Notes: generated by a model not told the origin, from the letters alone. A stretch of 64,000 nucleotides of DNA from Antedon bifida (GCA_963402885.1 OY727099.1:19549001-19613000); one strand, 5' to 3'; shown: positions 1-10,310, counted from the stretch's first letter. Numbers and translations: made by a program.

Positions 1-224
1 ATTTACCTGAAAAACTGTAATTTAAAGCAAAAAATAGTCAAACTGGCTGCCAGTCAATACATTTTTGGTTGAAATTAACCATTTATTTTGTCATTTTATA
101 AGTGAAAATATTGGTTTTTTTTCTACGAAAGTGATTAACTTTATTAAAGCTACAAAATAATCTATTCAAAGTCTGATTTTATTAATCTTTATTTTTCATG
201 TTTTTGGGGACAATACATCTTTAA
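1..224 (+). repeat. Family A MITE, cut by window start
   Basis: This is the right part of a short non-autonomous element that recurs about nine times in the window. It ends in GGGGACAATACATCTTTAA and carries the family's internal words (ACCTGAAAAACTGTAATTT, TTTTATAAGTGAAAA, a degraded ATTGGCTGCCAGCCAAT palindrome). The left end lies outside the window. Complete copies (41361-41726, 22000-22353) show inverted ends TTAAAGATGTATTGTCCCCC / reverse complement. The TTAA at both ends could be a piggyBac-type target duplication, but no transposase is seen. Confidence 0.85.
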
Positions 225-1098
225 TGTTATTTTATACTCTAAACATACAATACAGAAACATTTACTCTTTTAATATTATTAAGAGCAAGAGCAGAATTGC
301 ATTGATTTTTAATATCATTCATAAGTTCCCTGGTGACTCATCTGTTTAACTGTATTCCAATGTAACACATTGCTATACATCAATACATGGTGTATTCACG
401 TTTAGGCGTTTTTCTTAAAGAGTACTCTTATGAAGCCGCAGGATATCATAGCCTCACAGTGTGTGTCGTAGATTGTGTTTCAGTTCCACCACAGGACATA
501 CTGTACAGTCTACTGTCGAGAAAAGCAACTTTAGTCGCCAAATCTGGAGAATTTTCTTGAGGGTTTTGTAAAATTTGTAAACTACATAAACATAAAATAC
601 ATATATATCTAATGTTTTTGCTCAATACTAAACAATTACAATATCAAATTTTACTATGATTTTAAAATGATATAGTCATACAGAGAACAATGACCTACGA
701 TCTACTCACGCGTAGGCTACGAAAGGTTACGCATAGAAAAAAAGCAGTAATTTCTTTCTGTACTGTATCTTTACAGTATTTGTCCATTAAAAATATAAAT
801 CACTATGCACGAAAAAAAAAAACAGCCATTTTGACAAAAAATAGTTTATTTATTAAATGAGATACAGTAGTATAATTATGCTCTGCAGTAGTACTGTATA
901 ATCTACCCCATCCATTGTTAATGCGATCTGAATACAGTCGTACAATCCCACCCCCATATTTTCCCCAAATTTCATATCCAGGCCCATGAGACTAAATGGT
1001 ATCATCATTTGAATTATCCAGGCTTCAATACAAAATGATGGAGATCATGAGATGATCTGATACCGGTAATATTCCGTATAGTTTTGTATTGTTTAAAA
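225..1098. other. Intergenic, no gene seen
   Basis: No credible ORF, exon or RNA gene is visible. The stretch is AT-rich, with many ACTGTA/TACAGT words (for example near 500, 765, 890). Around 935-1000 a C-rich fragment (AATCCCACCCCCATATTTTCC) resembles the GGGTATAATCCCAC repeat seen near 30510 and 38940. Confidence 0.6.
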
Positions 1099-1278
1099 AT
1101 ATATCTATATATATATATCAATCCAAAGGCAAATTACTGAAAAAATGACAATGCTGTGGGTATCAGTGGCTGGATTTCAATGGAGATATAAAAAGAAAGC
1201 GAAAAGCTAAATCAAAACGATAAGTAAAACAGCCAGAAAAGTTAGCAGAGCTTTCGGGCAACACTAGCCCTTCATCAG
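1099..1278 (-). repeat. Short repeat with (TA)n tail and hammerhead-like head
   Basis: Read on the - strand, the repeat starts at CTGATGAAGGGC (1278) and ends at GCCTTTGGAT (about 1120), followed directly by a (TA)n tract. Two more copies lie at 37338-37520 and 37937-38083 in the same orientation, each with an AT-rich tract at the same end. Polarity plus a microsatellite at the 3' end suggests a retroposed element, perhaps derived from a Penelope-like element. The superfamily is inference. Confidence 0.7.
1243..1278 (-). ncRNA. Hammerhead-ribozyme-like core motif
   Basis: On the - strand the order is CUGAUGA (1278-1272), one extra A, GGGC, a 7-nt loop, GCCC (stem II), GAAA (1255-1252), GC-UCU-GC (stem III), then UA (1244-1243). 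This matches the C3-A9 box, stem II, G12-A15.1 box, a short stem III and a UH cleavage site of a type I hammerhead. Departures: an extra A between the first box and stem II, and no clear stem I, because the repeat starts at the CUGAUGA box and the flank is unrelated. Self-cleavage of this copy is therefore doubtful. Confidence 0.4.
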
Positions 1279-1513
1279 TGCAAGTGAAGGAATTTGGATA
1301 ACGTCATAGTATAAGAGCTGGCAAGTGCTGCCTGGATACTTGTTTGTTCTTATGTGCTGCAATAGCTTTTGTAGCTTGTACTACAGTATGGAAGTATCAG
1401 AAATAAAAGCAAAATTGAATTGAATGGTATTATACTGTGAGGTATAACTTGTAATTGGAGACATACTGTACAAACTACAATATTTGAGAATTGTTTTAAA
1501 AAGAATATGAACA

Positions 1514-1884
1514 TTAAAGATGTATTGTCCCCCAAAAACATGAAAAATGATAAAATAATAAATCCGACTTTTAATAGGCTATTTTGCAGTTTTAATAAAG
1601 TTATTCACTTCTACAGTATATAAAAATCCCAAAAAAAGAATAATTATTTTTCTTATAAAAAGACAAAATAAATGGTTTATTTTAACTAAAAACTCATTGT
1701 CTGACAGACAATTAATAAGTATGTTTTACTTTAAATTACATTTTTTCTGGTAAATAATTTTTTTTTTCCGAACCAGTTTTTGGTCAAAATGAATTTAAAC
1801 TACTGTATTATGTGACATTAAAATGGCATATTCAACAAAAAAATTGTTAAAAAATTATTTTTTCAGGGGACAATATATATTTAA
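1514..1884 (-). repeat. Family A MITE, inverted copy with variant hairpin
   Basis: A full-length copy in reverse orientation, from TTAAAGATGTATTGTCCCCC to GGGGACAATATATATTTAA. The central palindrome is ATTGTCTGACAGACAAT rather than the ATTGGCTGCCAGCCAAT of other copies. Both arms changed together, so pairing is kept. Confidence 0.85.
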
Positions 1885-2355
1885 CAAAATTCTTGAAACA
1901 ATGTCACATATGTTTTGGGTTTTTATTTTCCCAGGACAAATTCATTCATTATAAAAAATAGTCACATTATATTTGTAATCGAAATGATATAAACAGATGG
2001 TAAACAGAAAAGTTAAACTACAACAGTACAGTAGTAACACCATATGGCAGGCACTAACTAAGTAATGCTTGTTGTACAATAATAATAATCGGTTTCTTTT
2101 GACGTATCGTCTATAATTCAGGGAATATTTAAAATGGGATATTTCTGAGTTTTTGTTGGTTTGTTTTTTAAAAATATTATGGGAAATACATTAAGTACCA
2201 ATTACTGTACTTCTCTTAAATGTTTTTTTTTCCTCAGTTTAGGATTGGTTGTTTACTGTGTTGATTTCTACATTTTTTTAAATGTTTTTTTATTTGATTC
2301 ATCCAGTTATCTTTTGGATCAATGAGAGTGGTAGTAATTCTTCCATTTAAAAAAA

Positions 2356-2671
2356 TTAAAGATTTGTTGTCCACCAAAAACATGAAAAATGAATTGATAA
2401 ATCAGACTTTGAATAGGCCATTTTGTAGTTTTCACCTACAAAAAGACAAAATAAATGCTTAAATTCAATCATCTTGTAAGCTTATTGGCTGGCAGCCAAT
2501 TTGACTATTTTTTTGCGCTAAATTAAATTTTTTTTCAGGTAATAATTTTTTTTTCAATCTAAATTTTGGTTAAAGTGAGTACAGTATAAACTACAGTAGT
2601 AGCATTAAATTGGCATAGGCCTATTCAACAAAAAATCATTTTTTTCAGGGGCAATATAAATATATCTTTAA
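2356..2671 (-). repeat. Family A MITE, inverted copy
   Basis: From TTAAAGATTTGTTGTCCACC to a degraded ATATCTTTAA end. Internal words match the family, including the palindrome ATTGGCTGGCAGCCAAT. It is about 50 bp shorter than the 1514-1884 copy because of internal deletion. Confidence 0.8.
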
Positions 2672-5040
2672 TGTGTTTAAAGTGAAATTTTAAGAATTTA
2701 CCAATTTACATATCAACATTACAATTACGTAAATCATTTACACCACTCAATAGTGGCACTGCACACTCTTTGAAAAAGCCTACTTTATTTATGTTCACTT
2801 TTATTTGTAAACTTCAAAGGCGGTATACAAATCAGGGTTGAATGAAATACCACGCTTAAGTGAACATGTCAAGACGTAAATTAATGACTGGAAGTAAACT
2901 TTGACCCAACCCATAGAATAATAATTGACAATGTTGGGCGGACAAATGTGAAATTGTAATTGACTGTAAGACAGGAAAATTATCTCCAATTGAGCATAAA
3001 ACTAATCTGCGTTCCGTTTGTTCTGTAGTATTCATCTTAAAGTTTCATTCTCAAAAATCAAATGTAAATATCATAATTAAAAGTAAACATTAAAATAATA
3101 TTTAATACCACGCCAAAGTACCGTACTGATATGAAAACAAATCCATAAGGGTTCAGTTTGGGCCTCCGCTAACAATAACTGTATTCAATTACATTAGAAC
3201 TTTCATTCTCAAAATTAAATATTATAATATACAGTAATTAAAAGTGAATAAATTAAAATAATTAAATGATTAAAATACCACGATACGAAGATACTGAACC
3301 CTATGAAAAAATCCATGAGGGTACAGTTTGATTTTCCCATAACCCCAACAAGAAGACCTAACTCTGTACAGAAGGAGGGAAATGGGTGACCCGGATACTT
3401 AATCACGAAATTTATACACTAGCTATAGGCCTAGTCTGACGTTGTCTAGTTGCTGCGTTAATTGTCTTTCTGTTTTTGCCAGAATCTGTCAGCTTGGAGA
3501 AAACATGCTATTTTCGCTTAAAATTTACGATTCTTCCATTTGTTTTTGGCCTTGACGATCAATTGAAAGTGGGTGAATCACAGAACAAAAACGAAAATAT
3601 CAATCCGCGCGCAATGCATGTTGGGATTTATAGCGGGCCGCTTAAATTATTAGAATCAACTTTAACCGTTTAAAGACGAATAAAGTTACCGCAATAGGAC
3701 CATATATTATTTATTTTTACATTAAATGTAGTTTGTGACTTTAAATTTTAAATCTAAAAAATGTAGGGAATGGGACTTTAAAATGTTGCACAGTACAGTC
3801 ACCAGAACCACAAGTTTAATACTGATAATATTTAAAAAAAAGTGTAGCAAATTTTCATAATGGCTTTCCTCTACCCCACTTTTTTGGAGTTTGTTTTATA
3901 TAGTAATGTACTGTAATATAGTAGTACTATAGTAATGTAAGATGGAAGAATTTGGCTACTGTTGACTGACTTTCATGGATAAATGCACGAATGAATCAGT
4001 TTGGGTGCATGCATAGGAAGTGATGTAGTTCATTTACGCTACTGTTTACTTGTTCACCATCAAGGTTATAATTTATATACAACTGTATATCTGACAGATA
4101 CCATTGTCTAGAGTAATCCATTTCAACTGCTTCTCCTACCTTGACTGAATATACCAATAAAGTATCTTTTAAAATGGCTATGTTGTATAGAATTCCACTG
4201 TATTTTTTACATTCAATAGGCTGGTTGAGAGTTGATATAAATTGTGCAATGATGAAAGGGCAATTTACAATGATAGAAAAGCAATCAAATGAAAGAAGGT
4301 TAAGAAAAGAAAAGCATAACTCACAATGAATAAAAACCTAATATATGAAAAATAACAATAAAAGTGCAAATCACAATGGCAAAAATAGAAGTTTTGAAAC
4401 CACCGAACTATTAGTAAAATATAAAAAAAGAACACACCAGTAGGGCCTAAGTACTGTAGGTAGCAAATAAACTACAGTATAGGGGCTTAACAGCACAACT
4501 ATTTAATATTTAAAAGCGGGGATGGGTAATCTGGTTTGACCACCACGGAAGAGCTGATTCAGTACATATTTATGAAATTCATCATACTTCCTTCTTCAAA
4601 AATATTTTCTTTGGCAAACACTTTTTTTACATAAACTGATGAAAATCGGTGTTAAGGAATGATGATGTAAAGTAGAGGTTTTTATCTTAAATAATTTGAA
4701 ACCTATTTTGATACATGAGAAGTTTTTTTATCTGAATGTTTTTGTAATGCTAGTGCATCAGAAAATTGGTAAAGATCCTCTTCCATAAATGAGAACAATA
4801 AAAAACAAAAATTGAATTCCACAAATCCCATTCACATTTATAAATTGTGTTCTCTACAACCCCCAATCTGAAAAGTGTGCTCAGAACCTGGGTTATAACT
4901 TATACCCACTTATTTGACAAATTGCACATCCCAAGACATAAATTAAAGATACAGTAAAACAAAATGTTTAGAAACAAATCAGTCCCTTGATGCCAGCGAC
5001 AAGTAACGATCGACTTGCAGGTCATAAATCACATTGACAA
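2672..5040. other. Intergenic, no gene seen
   Basis: Only short ORFs lacking ATG starts or family resemblance are present. The sequence is unique-looking and AT-rich, and continues the high density of ACTGTA/TACAGT words (near 2580, 3233, 3795, 3911, 4456, 4474). No splice-bounded open segment was found. Confidence 0.5.
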
Positions 5041-5068
5041 AGCCATAACATCGACATTCCTACTGGCA

Positions 5069-5074
5069 TTTATT
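5069..5074 (-). terminator. Candidate poly(A) signal of the - strand mini-gene
   Basis: AATAAA on the - strand, about 95 nt past the stop codon of the candidate gene at 5168-5574. No stronger signal lies between. Confidence 0.3.
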
Positions 5075-5167
5075 TTCGATAAAGTCTTAAAACACAGTAA
5101 ACAAACATGGTACAATAATCTTCTAAATAATAAAATACCCCAGAACAATACGGAGTTAATCTTGAGT

Positions 5168-5574
5168 TTATAGTTGAATTAAATATAACCCTAGGGTCTT
5201 CGCAGTTTGCAGATCGGATATCCGCCAGGCAGTACGAACTTGTAAGGAAGATATCAACAAACTGGTCGTAGTAGACGTAAGTCTCTTGTTGAAGTTCTTA
5301 AAGACGTGGGCCTAATAAAACAAGCACTCAAGTCAGTAAGATAAACAACATAATATGGTTCCTAAACAATGTTTTTACTTACCAAATATTAAACAGCAGC
5401 ACGTAAAACATGATAAACTCAAGAGATTCCACATGTTTCAATCATTCAATCTTGACTTACTTCATTGTTTACGTTGTGTCGCTGAGCTATGAGGACGCTA
5501 CCAGTACGTTGGGCACTCAGTGACGACGGCGACCCAAAGCCAAGGTTCTTCATGATGTTCAAGGATAATAACAT
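5168..5574 (-). CDS. Candidate two-exon small gene, product unknown
   Basis: Spliced reading on the - strand: exon 1 5574-5461, intron 5460-5312 (149 nt), exon 2 5311-5168 with TAA at 5170-5168. The donor is GAA|GTAAGT, the acceptor TTGTTTTATTAG|GCC, and a branch-like TTACTGAC lies about 25 nt before the acceptor. The reading frame is open across both exons and joins in phase 0. ATG at 5574 gives 85 aa; the second in-frame ATG at 5553 gives 78 aa. An in-frame stop lies farther upstream. The protein is basic and Ser/Thr-rich, with no obvious membrane span, and I recognise no family. Exon 1 sits in a locally GC-richer patch, as expected near a promoter, head-to-head with the K+ channel gene. 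A second GTAAGT donor (5382-5377) inside the intron could give an isoform that stops early. It could instead be a non-coding transcript with a chance ORF. Confidence 0.38.
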
Positions 5575-5814
5575 GTCGCCCTCTATAGTACAAACAAAAT
5601 CCAAACTTTTTTAATATTGTCACGCCCACGTTTTTCTGTCAAAACTCTGAATTAATTTTTCTATTTTAACCGTGTTATGTTCCATATATTAATCTAATAA
5701 TTGGACAGTTATGTTTTTAATCTATAAAAAACTGTACTACGGTAGTACTTATAGAACCCAAAAAAGTGTCCTCTTAATGGGTGGTGTCCTCTACATAGGG
5801 GGTGTAAGTTTTTA

Positions 5815-5912
5815 TTCGCGTGCAACGCGACTCTAAACAGCTCACTATGTCGGTCGGTTGGTCGGTCAGTCGGTTGGTCGGTCGGTCGGTAAACACTAAC
5901 TTGAGCACGCTA
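5815..5912 (+). repeat. GTCGCGTGCAACGCGAC repeat with CGGT microsatellite
   Basis: Begins with a self-complementary CGCGTGCAACGCG hairpin, runs through AACAGCTCACTATGTCGGT and a (CGGT)n/(TGGT)n tract, and ends AAACACTAACTTGAGCACG. A second copy lies inverted at 29898-29975, with fewer tetranucleotide units. Confidence 0.7.
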
Positions 5913-7020
5913 ACTAACTTGTTTGTTTTAACGATAATGCATATTTTTACTGGGTTGAGAAACAACTTACTTACAACTTCAGAAAAAATACAGTTGCGAA
6001 ATTGTAATAAACATGACAGAACAAAGAATGCATTTCAAGCCATTTCATACTACTCCGAAATGACGAAAACACTCTGAAGCTCTTGCATGACATATGCAAG
6101 AAAACAACCAAAACTGGTAGAATCGGCAGACATAAAATAAGTATATTTATCTTTTTTTAAAGAAGATACTGTATATAAACGAAGAGCTTTCAGGTTGGAA
6201 TTGATGGAATTATGATATACAGCCAGAAATAGAGCTATTTGGAAAGTTTAATAAGTGAAAACATATTGTGAGGACTGGACTGGATTTGGAATTCAATTTT
6301 TAGTTTTTTTTTTTATGGTTCTGATTTATAGAAGAGGATTTTCATTTTTGTTATTAAGTTCAAAAGCAGTAATAAATGATAATTATTATAATAACATTTT
6401 GATTTTGCATTTTGTAGCACAATTTCAGTAATAATTTTAATTTTAAAGGCGTTTACACAGAGTCGTAACAATCTCACTAAATGTACAGAAGGAATCGCTT
6501 GTATTCACATAATTTAATATTTTAACATAGCGCCCTCAATTACAACATTATCGTCGTCGGGGCAACGGATTACGCCGGTTACGCCCGCGTACTTATTAAC
6601 CAGCATCTCTCAGGAGAGACGACACTTTATTTCCACGGACACAGAAAAGGCTGGCAATATCCTTAGGATTGTATTATGGCAATTTCATAAACAAAATTAA
6701 TTGATTAAAATAAAACAATACGCCCTACCACTCCCACGTTCACCCACCACTTTTTAATAATAATTAAACATTAACACGTCAAAACATTATTACACTTTTA
6801 AAAAAACATTTTTTAAATTAGCAACACTAAATTATTGGCTTATATTTCGTTTCTGTGAACGAGTTATCATTATGTAACTACTATATTAATATTCCGTGTA
6901 AACTGCTTTTGTATTAATATATTCAATAATTGTATTAATATTCATTGATCTAATAATAAATAAACGTTTATTACAAATGTAAAATTTGGTGACCTAAGGG
7001 CGTATATTTATTGTATATCT
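5913..7020. other. Intergenic with a GC-rich patch
   Basis: No gene was found. A patch at about 6530-6660 (CGTCGTCGGGGCAACGG, CGCCGGTTACGCCCGC) stands out from the AT-rich surroundings and lies 1.4 kb upstream of the channel ORF. It could be a distal promoter or enhancer. That is inference from composition only. Confidence 0.35.
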
Positions 7021-7242
7021 TGCATAAAAAGAATACATTGTGATGTTAGATGACACGCTGCGCTATCGCGCCGATCTGCTAGACGTAAGGGAAGTTGTAA
7101 CTCATTGTTTGTGAGCTGATTATCATATGCAGAGTTTGAATTAATCGATAGATGGTTTATGAATTATTTAGTGCAGATCAATTGGTTGAACTTGAGCGAA
7201 TTGGAATCTAAACTATTTCAATTTTGAATCAAATATGCGCTG

Positions 7243-7250
7243 TGACGTCA
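7243..7250. promoter_or_regulatory. Full CRE palindrome upstream of the Kv1 gene
   Basis: A perfect TGACGTCA, the CREB/ATF binding palindrome, lies about 785 bp upstream of the channel ATG in a GC-richer stretch (7050-7610) that looks like promoter or 5' UTR. Function is inferred. Confidence 0.4.
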
Positions 7251-7611
7251 GGAAATTGATGGGCCCTTGCTCATCCGGGTATTCAAGTGGAAAGTTCAAT
7301 TATGTTTAACATCTTCGAACAGTGTTGTTATTTTGGCGACTGATGCGAGGGAGTAAGAAGTTTAGTGCCGAAATATCCTTGCTTAGATGGAGAAAATGGC
7401 ACAGTTAAATACTAAAACTTAGCACAAAGTCAAGGAAAACGCAAGAACGGAATATGTTGGAAATACGTGTATTGCGGCTTATGTTGAGAAAAGAAGAATT
7501 GTGAATTGTTTTAATTTTGAAGTGAGATAAATTCCACGTTTTAATTTCGCTGGTGGCAACGGAGGAAGAGTGTGCTCTCATTTTTGAGTAGCTCATCTGC
7601 GCGCTGGTCAG

Positions 7612-7893
7612 GTAGGCTTCTTATTGCTTAGTTCGTCATAACTGTGCAAAGCGTTTTTTTGGAGGACAAAACAGGGTGTTTAAAGGACAGGAGTGGTAAA
7701 GTCATCACCAATATTGGTGATGCGTATATGAATATTAAATAGCCGAGGAAAATACCATTTTGCGGTTCATTTATATTCAAACGTGGTTGTCCTGGCTGTT
7801 TTCTTTTAAACAAGCTTTTATGCCAAACCTAAAAAAAGGTTTGGCCACTTTCTGATTAAGTTTTTTTTTGTGTTGCCACCGTGTGTGCTGTAG
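7612..7893 (+). other. Possible 5' UTR intron of the Kv1 gene
   Basis: CTGGTCAG|GTAGGC at 7611/7612 is a plausible donor. TTTTTTTTTGTGTTGCC followed by GTGCTGTAG at 7893 is a plausible acceptor. Removing the 282 nt would join a transcript-like leader to the channel exon about 135 nt before its ATG. Vertebrate Kv1 genes also have intronless coding regions with introns in the 5' UTR. No transcript evidence is available here. Confidence 0.3.
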
Positions 7894-8027
7894 TGTTACG
7901 CTTGCCGACCGAGGGTGGCCCGCCCCCACGCGGGACTGCCAGAAACTCGGGCAAGCTTGATTGTGATAGGTGGGCACCCCCGTGGCGGAGTAGTGCGGCA
8001 AGTACTAGCAAAAACAGCAGCGAAAAA

Positions 8028-9602
8028 ATGGAGGCCGTAACGGCAGGAGGGAATGAGGGAAGCGCAAATGGAAGTTATCAACCCAGGTCTATACGATCTA
8101 CTGGCTCCACCGGGGGAACGGGTCAGGGGGGTATTGGAAAACACAACTCCCTCTCACTCCCAAAATTATTAGACGATGGAGACAGCAGGGCGGATAGTTT
8201 GGACTTTGGTCACGGACAAGAACCGAGCTGGGAACGTGTCGTCATCAATGTCAGTGGCCTGCGATTTGAAACGCAGATAAAAACTTTAAATCAATTTCCA
8301 GACACGTTGCTCGGAAATCCAGAGAAACGCATTAGATATTTTGACCCTTTGCGAAATGAATATTTCTTCGATCGTAACCGGCCAAGTTTTGATGCTATTC
8401 TCTACTATTATCAAAGTGGCGGTCGACTAAGAAGGCCCGTCAACGTCCCCATCGACGTCTTCACGGAAGAAGTAAAGTTCTATGACCTCGGTGAAGATGC
8501 GCTATCAAAATATCGAGAAGATGAAGGATTCATAAAGGAAGAGGTAAGAGATTTGCCAGAGAAATTATGGCAACAAAAAATATGGTTGCTGTTTGAATAT
8601 CCTGAGAGTTCTAGGGGAGCAAGAATTGTAGCGATTATATCCGTTGCAGTCATTCTAATCTCCATAGTCATTTTCTGTATGGAAACTATGCCAGAGTTTG
8701 AGGATAAAACAGACTTTAGTAATAATAATACTGATATTGACCAGTATCGTGGCTTCAAAAATCCTTTCTTTATAATAGAATCATGTTGTATCTTGTGGTT
8801 CATATTAGAGTTAGTTGTTAGATTTATTTCCAGTCCAAGTAAGCTGTTGTTTCTTAAGAATATAATGAACTTAATAGACCTTATGGCTATCGTGCCATAC
8901 TTTATCCAACTGGGTACCATGGTTGCCGAGATCTCAGAACCAAAAGGTGAGCAAAGCAATGAACAAGCTATGTCCCTGGCCATCCTTCGAGTTGTACGTC
9001 TAGTGCGCGTGTTCAGAATATTTAAATTGTCAAGGCACTCTAAAGGCCTACAAATATTAGGGAGAACATTGAGGGCGAGTGTGAGTGAACTCGGGCTACT
9101 CATATTCTTTATGTGTATTGGTGTTGTTCTATACTCAAGCGCTGTGTACTTTGCAGAAGCTGATTTTGAGGAATCCGAATTCAGCAGTATTCCAGACGCA
9201 TTTTGGTGGGCGGTAGTCACTATGACTACTGTAGGTTATGGTGACATGAAACCACAGACAATAGGGGGGAAAATCGTTGGCTCACTCTGCGCAATAACAG
9301 GAGTGTTAACAATAGCATTGCCTGTACCGGTAATCGTTTCAAACTTCAACTACTTCTATCACCGTGAAGCTGATACCGAAGATACGTCGCAGTACTCGCA
9401 CGTAAGCAGTGCTCCTGCGATGATAGAACAGGGAATGCTGAAACAAGACGGCGACACGGCATCGGTGGATTGCGTGGAGATGGAAGACGGGATGACAAAC
9501 TCGAACCTAAAAACCACGACAAATAATGATAGGTCAAAGTTCAATAATGTGCAAGGTAATTGTATTAATATGAGTTCACTCTCAGTAGAAACGGACGTAT
9601 GA
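8028..9602 (+). CDS. Kv1 (KCNA/Shaker-like): Shaker-class (Kv1) voltage-gated K+ channel alpha subunit
   Basis: 524 aa, single exon. Four subunits form a delayed-rectifier or A-type K+ channel in the plasma membrane of excitable cells. Order: Gly/Ser-rich N-terminus 1-65; T1 tetramerisation domain about 68-165 without the Zn-binding cysteines of Kv2-4; S1 about 198-219; S2 247-267; S3 277-296; S4 318-339 with basic residues R321, R324, R327, R330, K333, R336, K339; S5 352-375; pore with filter TVGYGD 401-406; S6 416-440 with the Kv gate motif PVP 432-434. N233 in the S1-S2 loop is a glycosylation sequon. The C-terminus ETDV is a class I PDZ ligand, as in Kv1 channels that bind PSD-95/Dlg. K408, just after GYGDM, is at the external TEA site (Shaker T449) and matches Kv1.4. 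The start is the first ATG in frame, with A at -3 and G at +4. The frame is open back to a stop at 7857, but that extension has no ATG. No frameshift or missing key residue was seen. Confidence 0.98.
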   Translation: MEAVTAGGNEGSANGSYQPRSIRSTGSTGGTGQGGIGKHNSLSLPKLLDDGDSRADSLDFGHGQEPSWERVVINVSGLRFETQIKTLNQFPDTLLGNPEKRIRYFDPLRNEYFFDRNRPSFDAILYYYQSGGRLRRPVNVPIDVFTEEVKFYDLGEDALSKYREDEGFIKEEVRDLPEKLWQQKIWLLFEYPESSRGARIVAIISVAVILISIVIFCMETMPEFEDKTDFSNNNTDIDQYRGFKNPFFIIESCCILWFILELVVRFISSPSKLLFLKNIMNLIDLMAIVPYFIQLGTMVAEISEPKGEQSNEQAMSLAILRVVRLVRVFRIFKLSRHSKGLQILGRTLRASVSELGLLIFFMCIGVVLYSSAVYFAEADFEESEFSSIPDAFWWAVVTMTTVGYGDMKPQTIGGKIVGSLCAITGVLTIALPVPVIVSNFNYFYHREADTEDTSQYSHVSSAPAMIEQGMLKQDGDTASVDCVEMEDGMTNSNLKTTTNNDRSKFNNVQGNCINMSSLSVETDV

Positions 9603-10310
9603 TTACCGATCTTAAACTAAATAAGTATTCGTTATCAACGATAGTATTTAAACAGCAAAGAAAAATGAATAAACATGAGTTTCCCTTCCTATGCAAACGT
9701 CTTATCCAATATTGCTCATTCAGCTTTAATAAGGTGCAAAAATGTAATTATTTTCTATGTTTCCCTTTTTTTTCAAAACAAGGAAAAAATAAGCAAATTT
9801 TGAAATATGTTGCTTTCAAAATTATGTAATAATGAGCAATTTTAATAGCATATTTATCTTTTTTTTAATTCTTAAAATTATTAAAATATCGGTGCTGTCT
9901 GAAAACAAGTATATATGTATCAGGTTCAGGCATCAAACATTAATTTATTATATTAATAATTGCAATTCAAAATCATAAAAATGAAAAATTAACTCCCCAA
10001 AAAATAGTATTATTATCATTGTGGTGATAATATTGCAACAAATATAAATCCTTATATCAATTATAATAATAAATCTATAACATTTTGAAATTTTTTTGAA
10101 ATATTTCTCATTCAAATTTTAGATTAAGATGATATTAAACCATTTAATGGTATTTTAATACGTATTGTGGATGTCCAGAGCTTCCGTACTGTATAAATTT
10201 ACATAACATTGTATATTAGGATTTCTTTGCTTTCGAGTTGATGTTTTTTAGCCTTAAAATTGTTCTATCCCCCCTTTTTTTGTGAGAGTTTAAGAGAGAT
10301 TAATAAAGGT
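9603..10310 (+). other. Likely 3' UTR of the Kv1 gene
   Basis: AT-rich sequence after the TGA with AATAAA at 9668-9673 and again at 10302-10307. A small ORF overlapping the stop codon (9599-9829) is a chance reading frame. Which poly(A) signal is used cannot be told from sequence. Confidence 0.4.
10302..10307 (+). terminator. Candidate distal poly(A) signal, Kv1 gene
   Basis: AATAAA in AGATTAATAAAGGTGT, followed by T- and GT-rich sequence (GGTGTTTTTACTATTAGGG, TTTTTTTTAAATGTG), the usual downstream element. It would give a 3' UTR of about 700 nt. Confidence 0.4.

Noticed and set aside
5213..5276. Candidate + strand exon with GTAAGT donor
   Set aside because: The same DNA is exon 2 of a - strand model with matching donor, acceptor, branch site and phase, which is better supported.
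7881..8027. N-terminal extension of Kv1 from 7881 (49 extra codons)
   Set aside because: The frame is open but begins with GTG and contains no ATG. A GTG start is not expected in an animal nuclear gene, and the ATG at 8028 has a good context.
8480..9220. 246-codon ORF on the - strand opposite the Kv1 gene
   Set aside because: It is the antisense shadow of a strongly conserved coding exon, with no family resemblance and no separate signals.
9599..9829. 76-codon ORF overlapping the Kv1 stop codon
   Set aside because: Lies in the 3' UTR, has no domain, and the AT-rich composition explains it.
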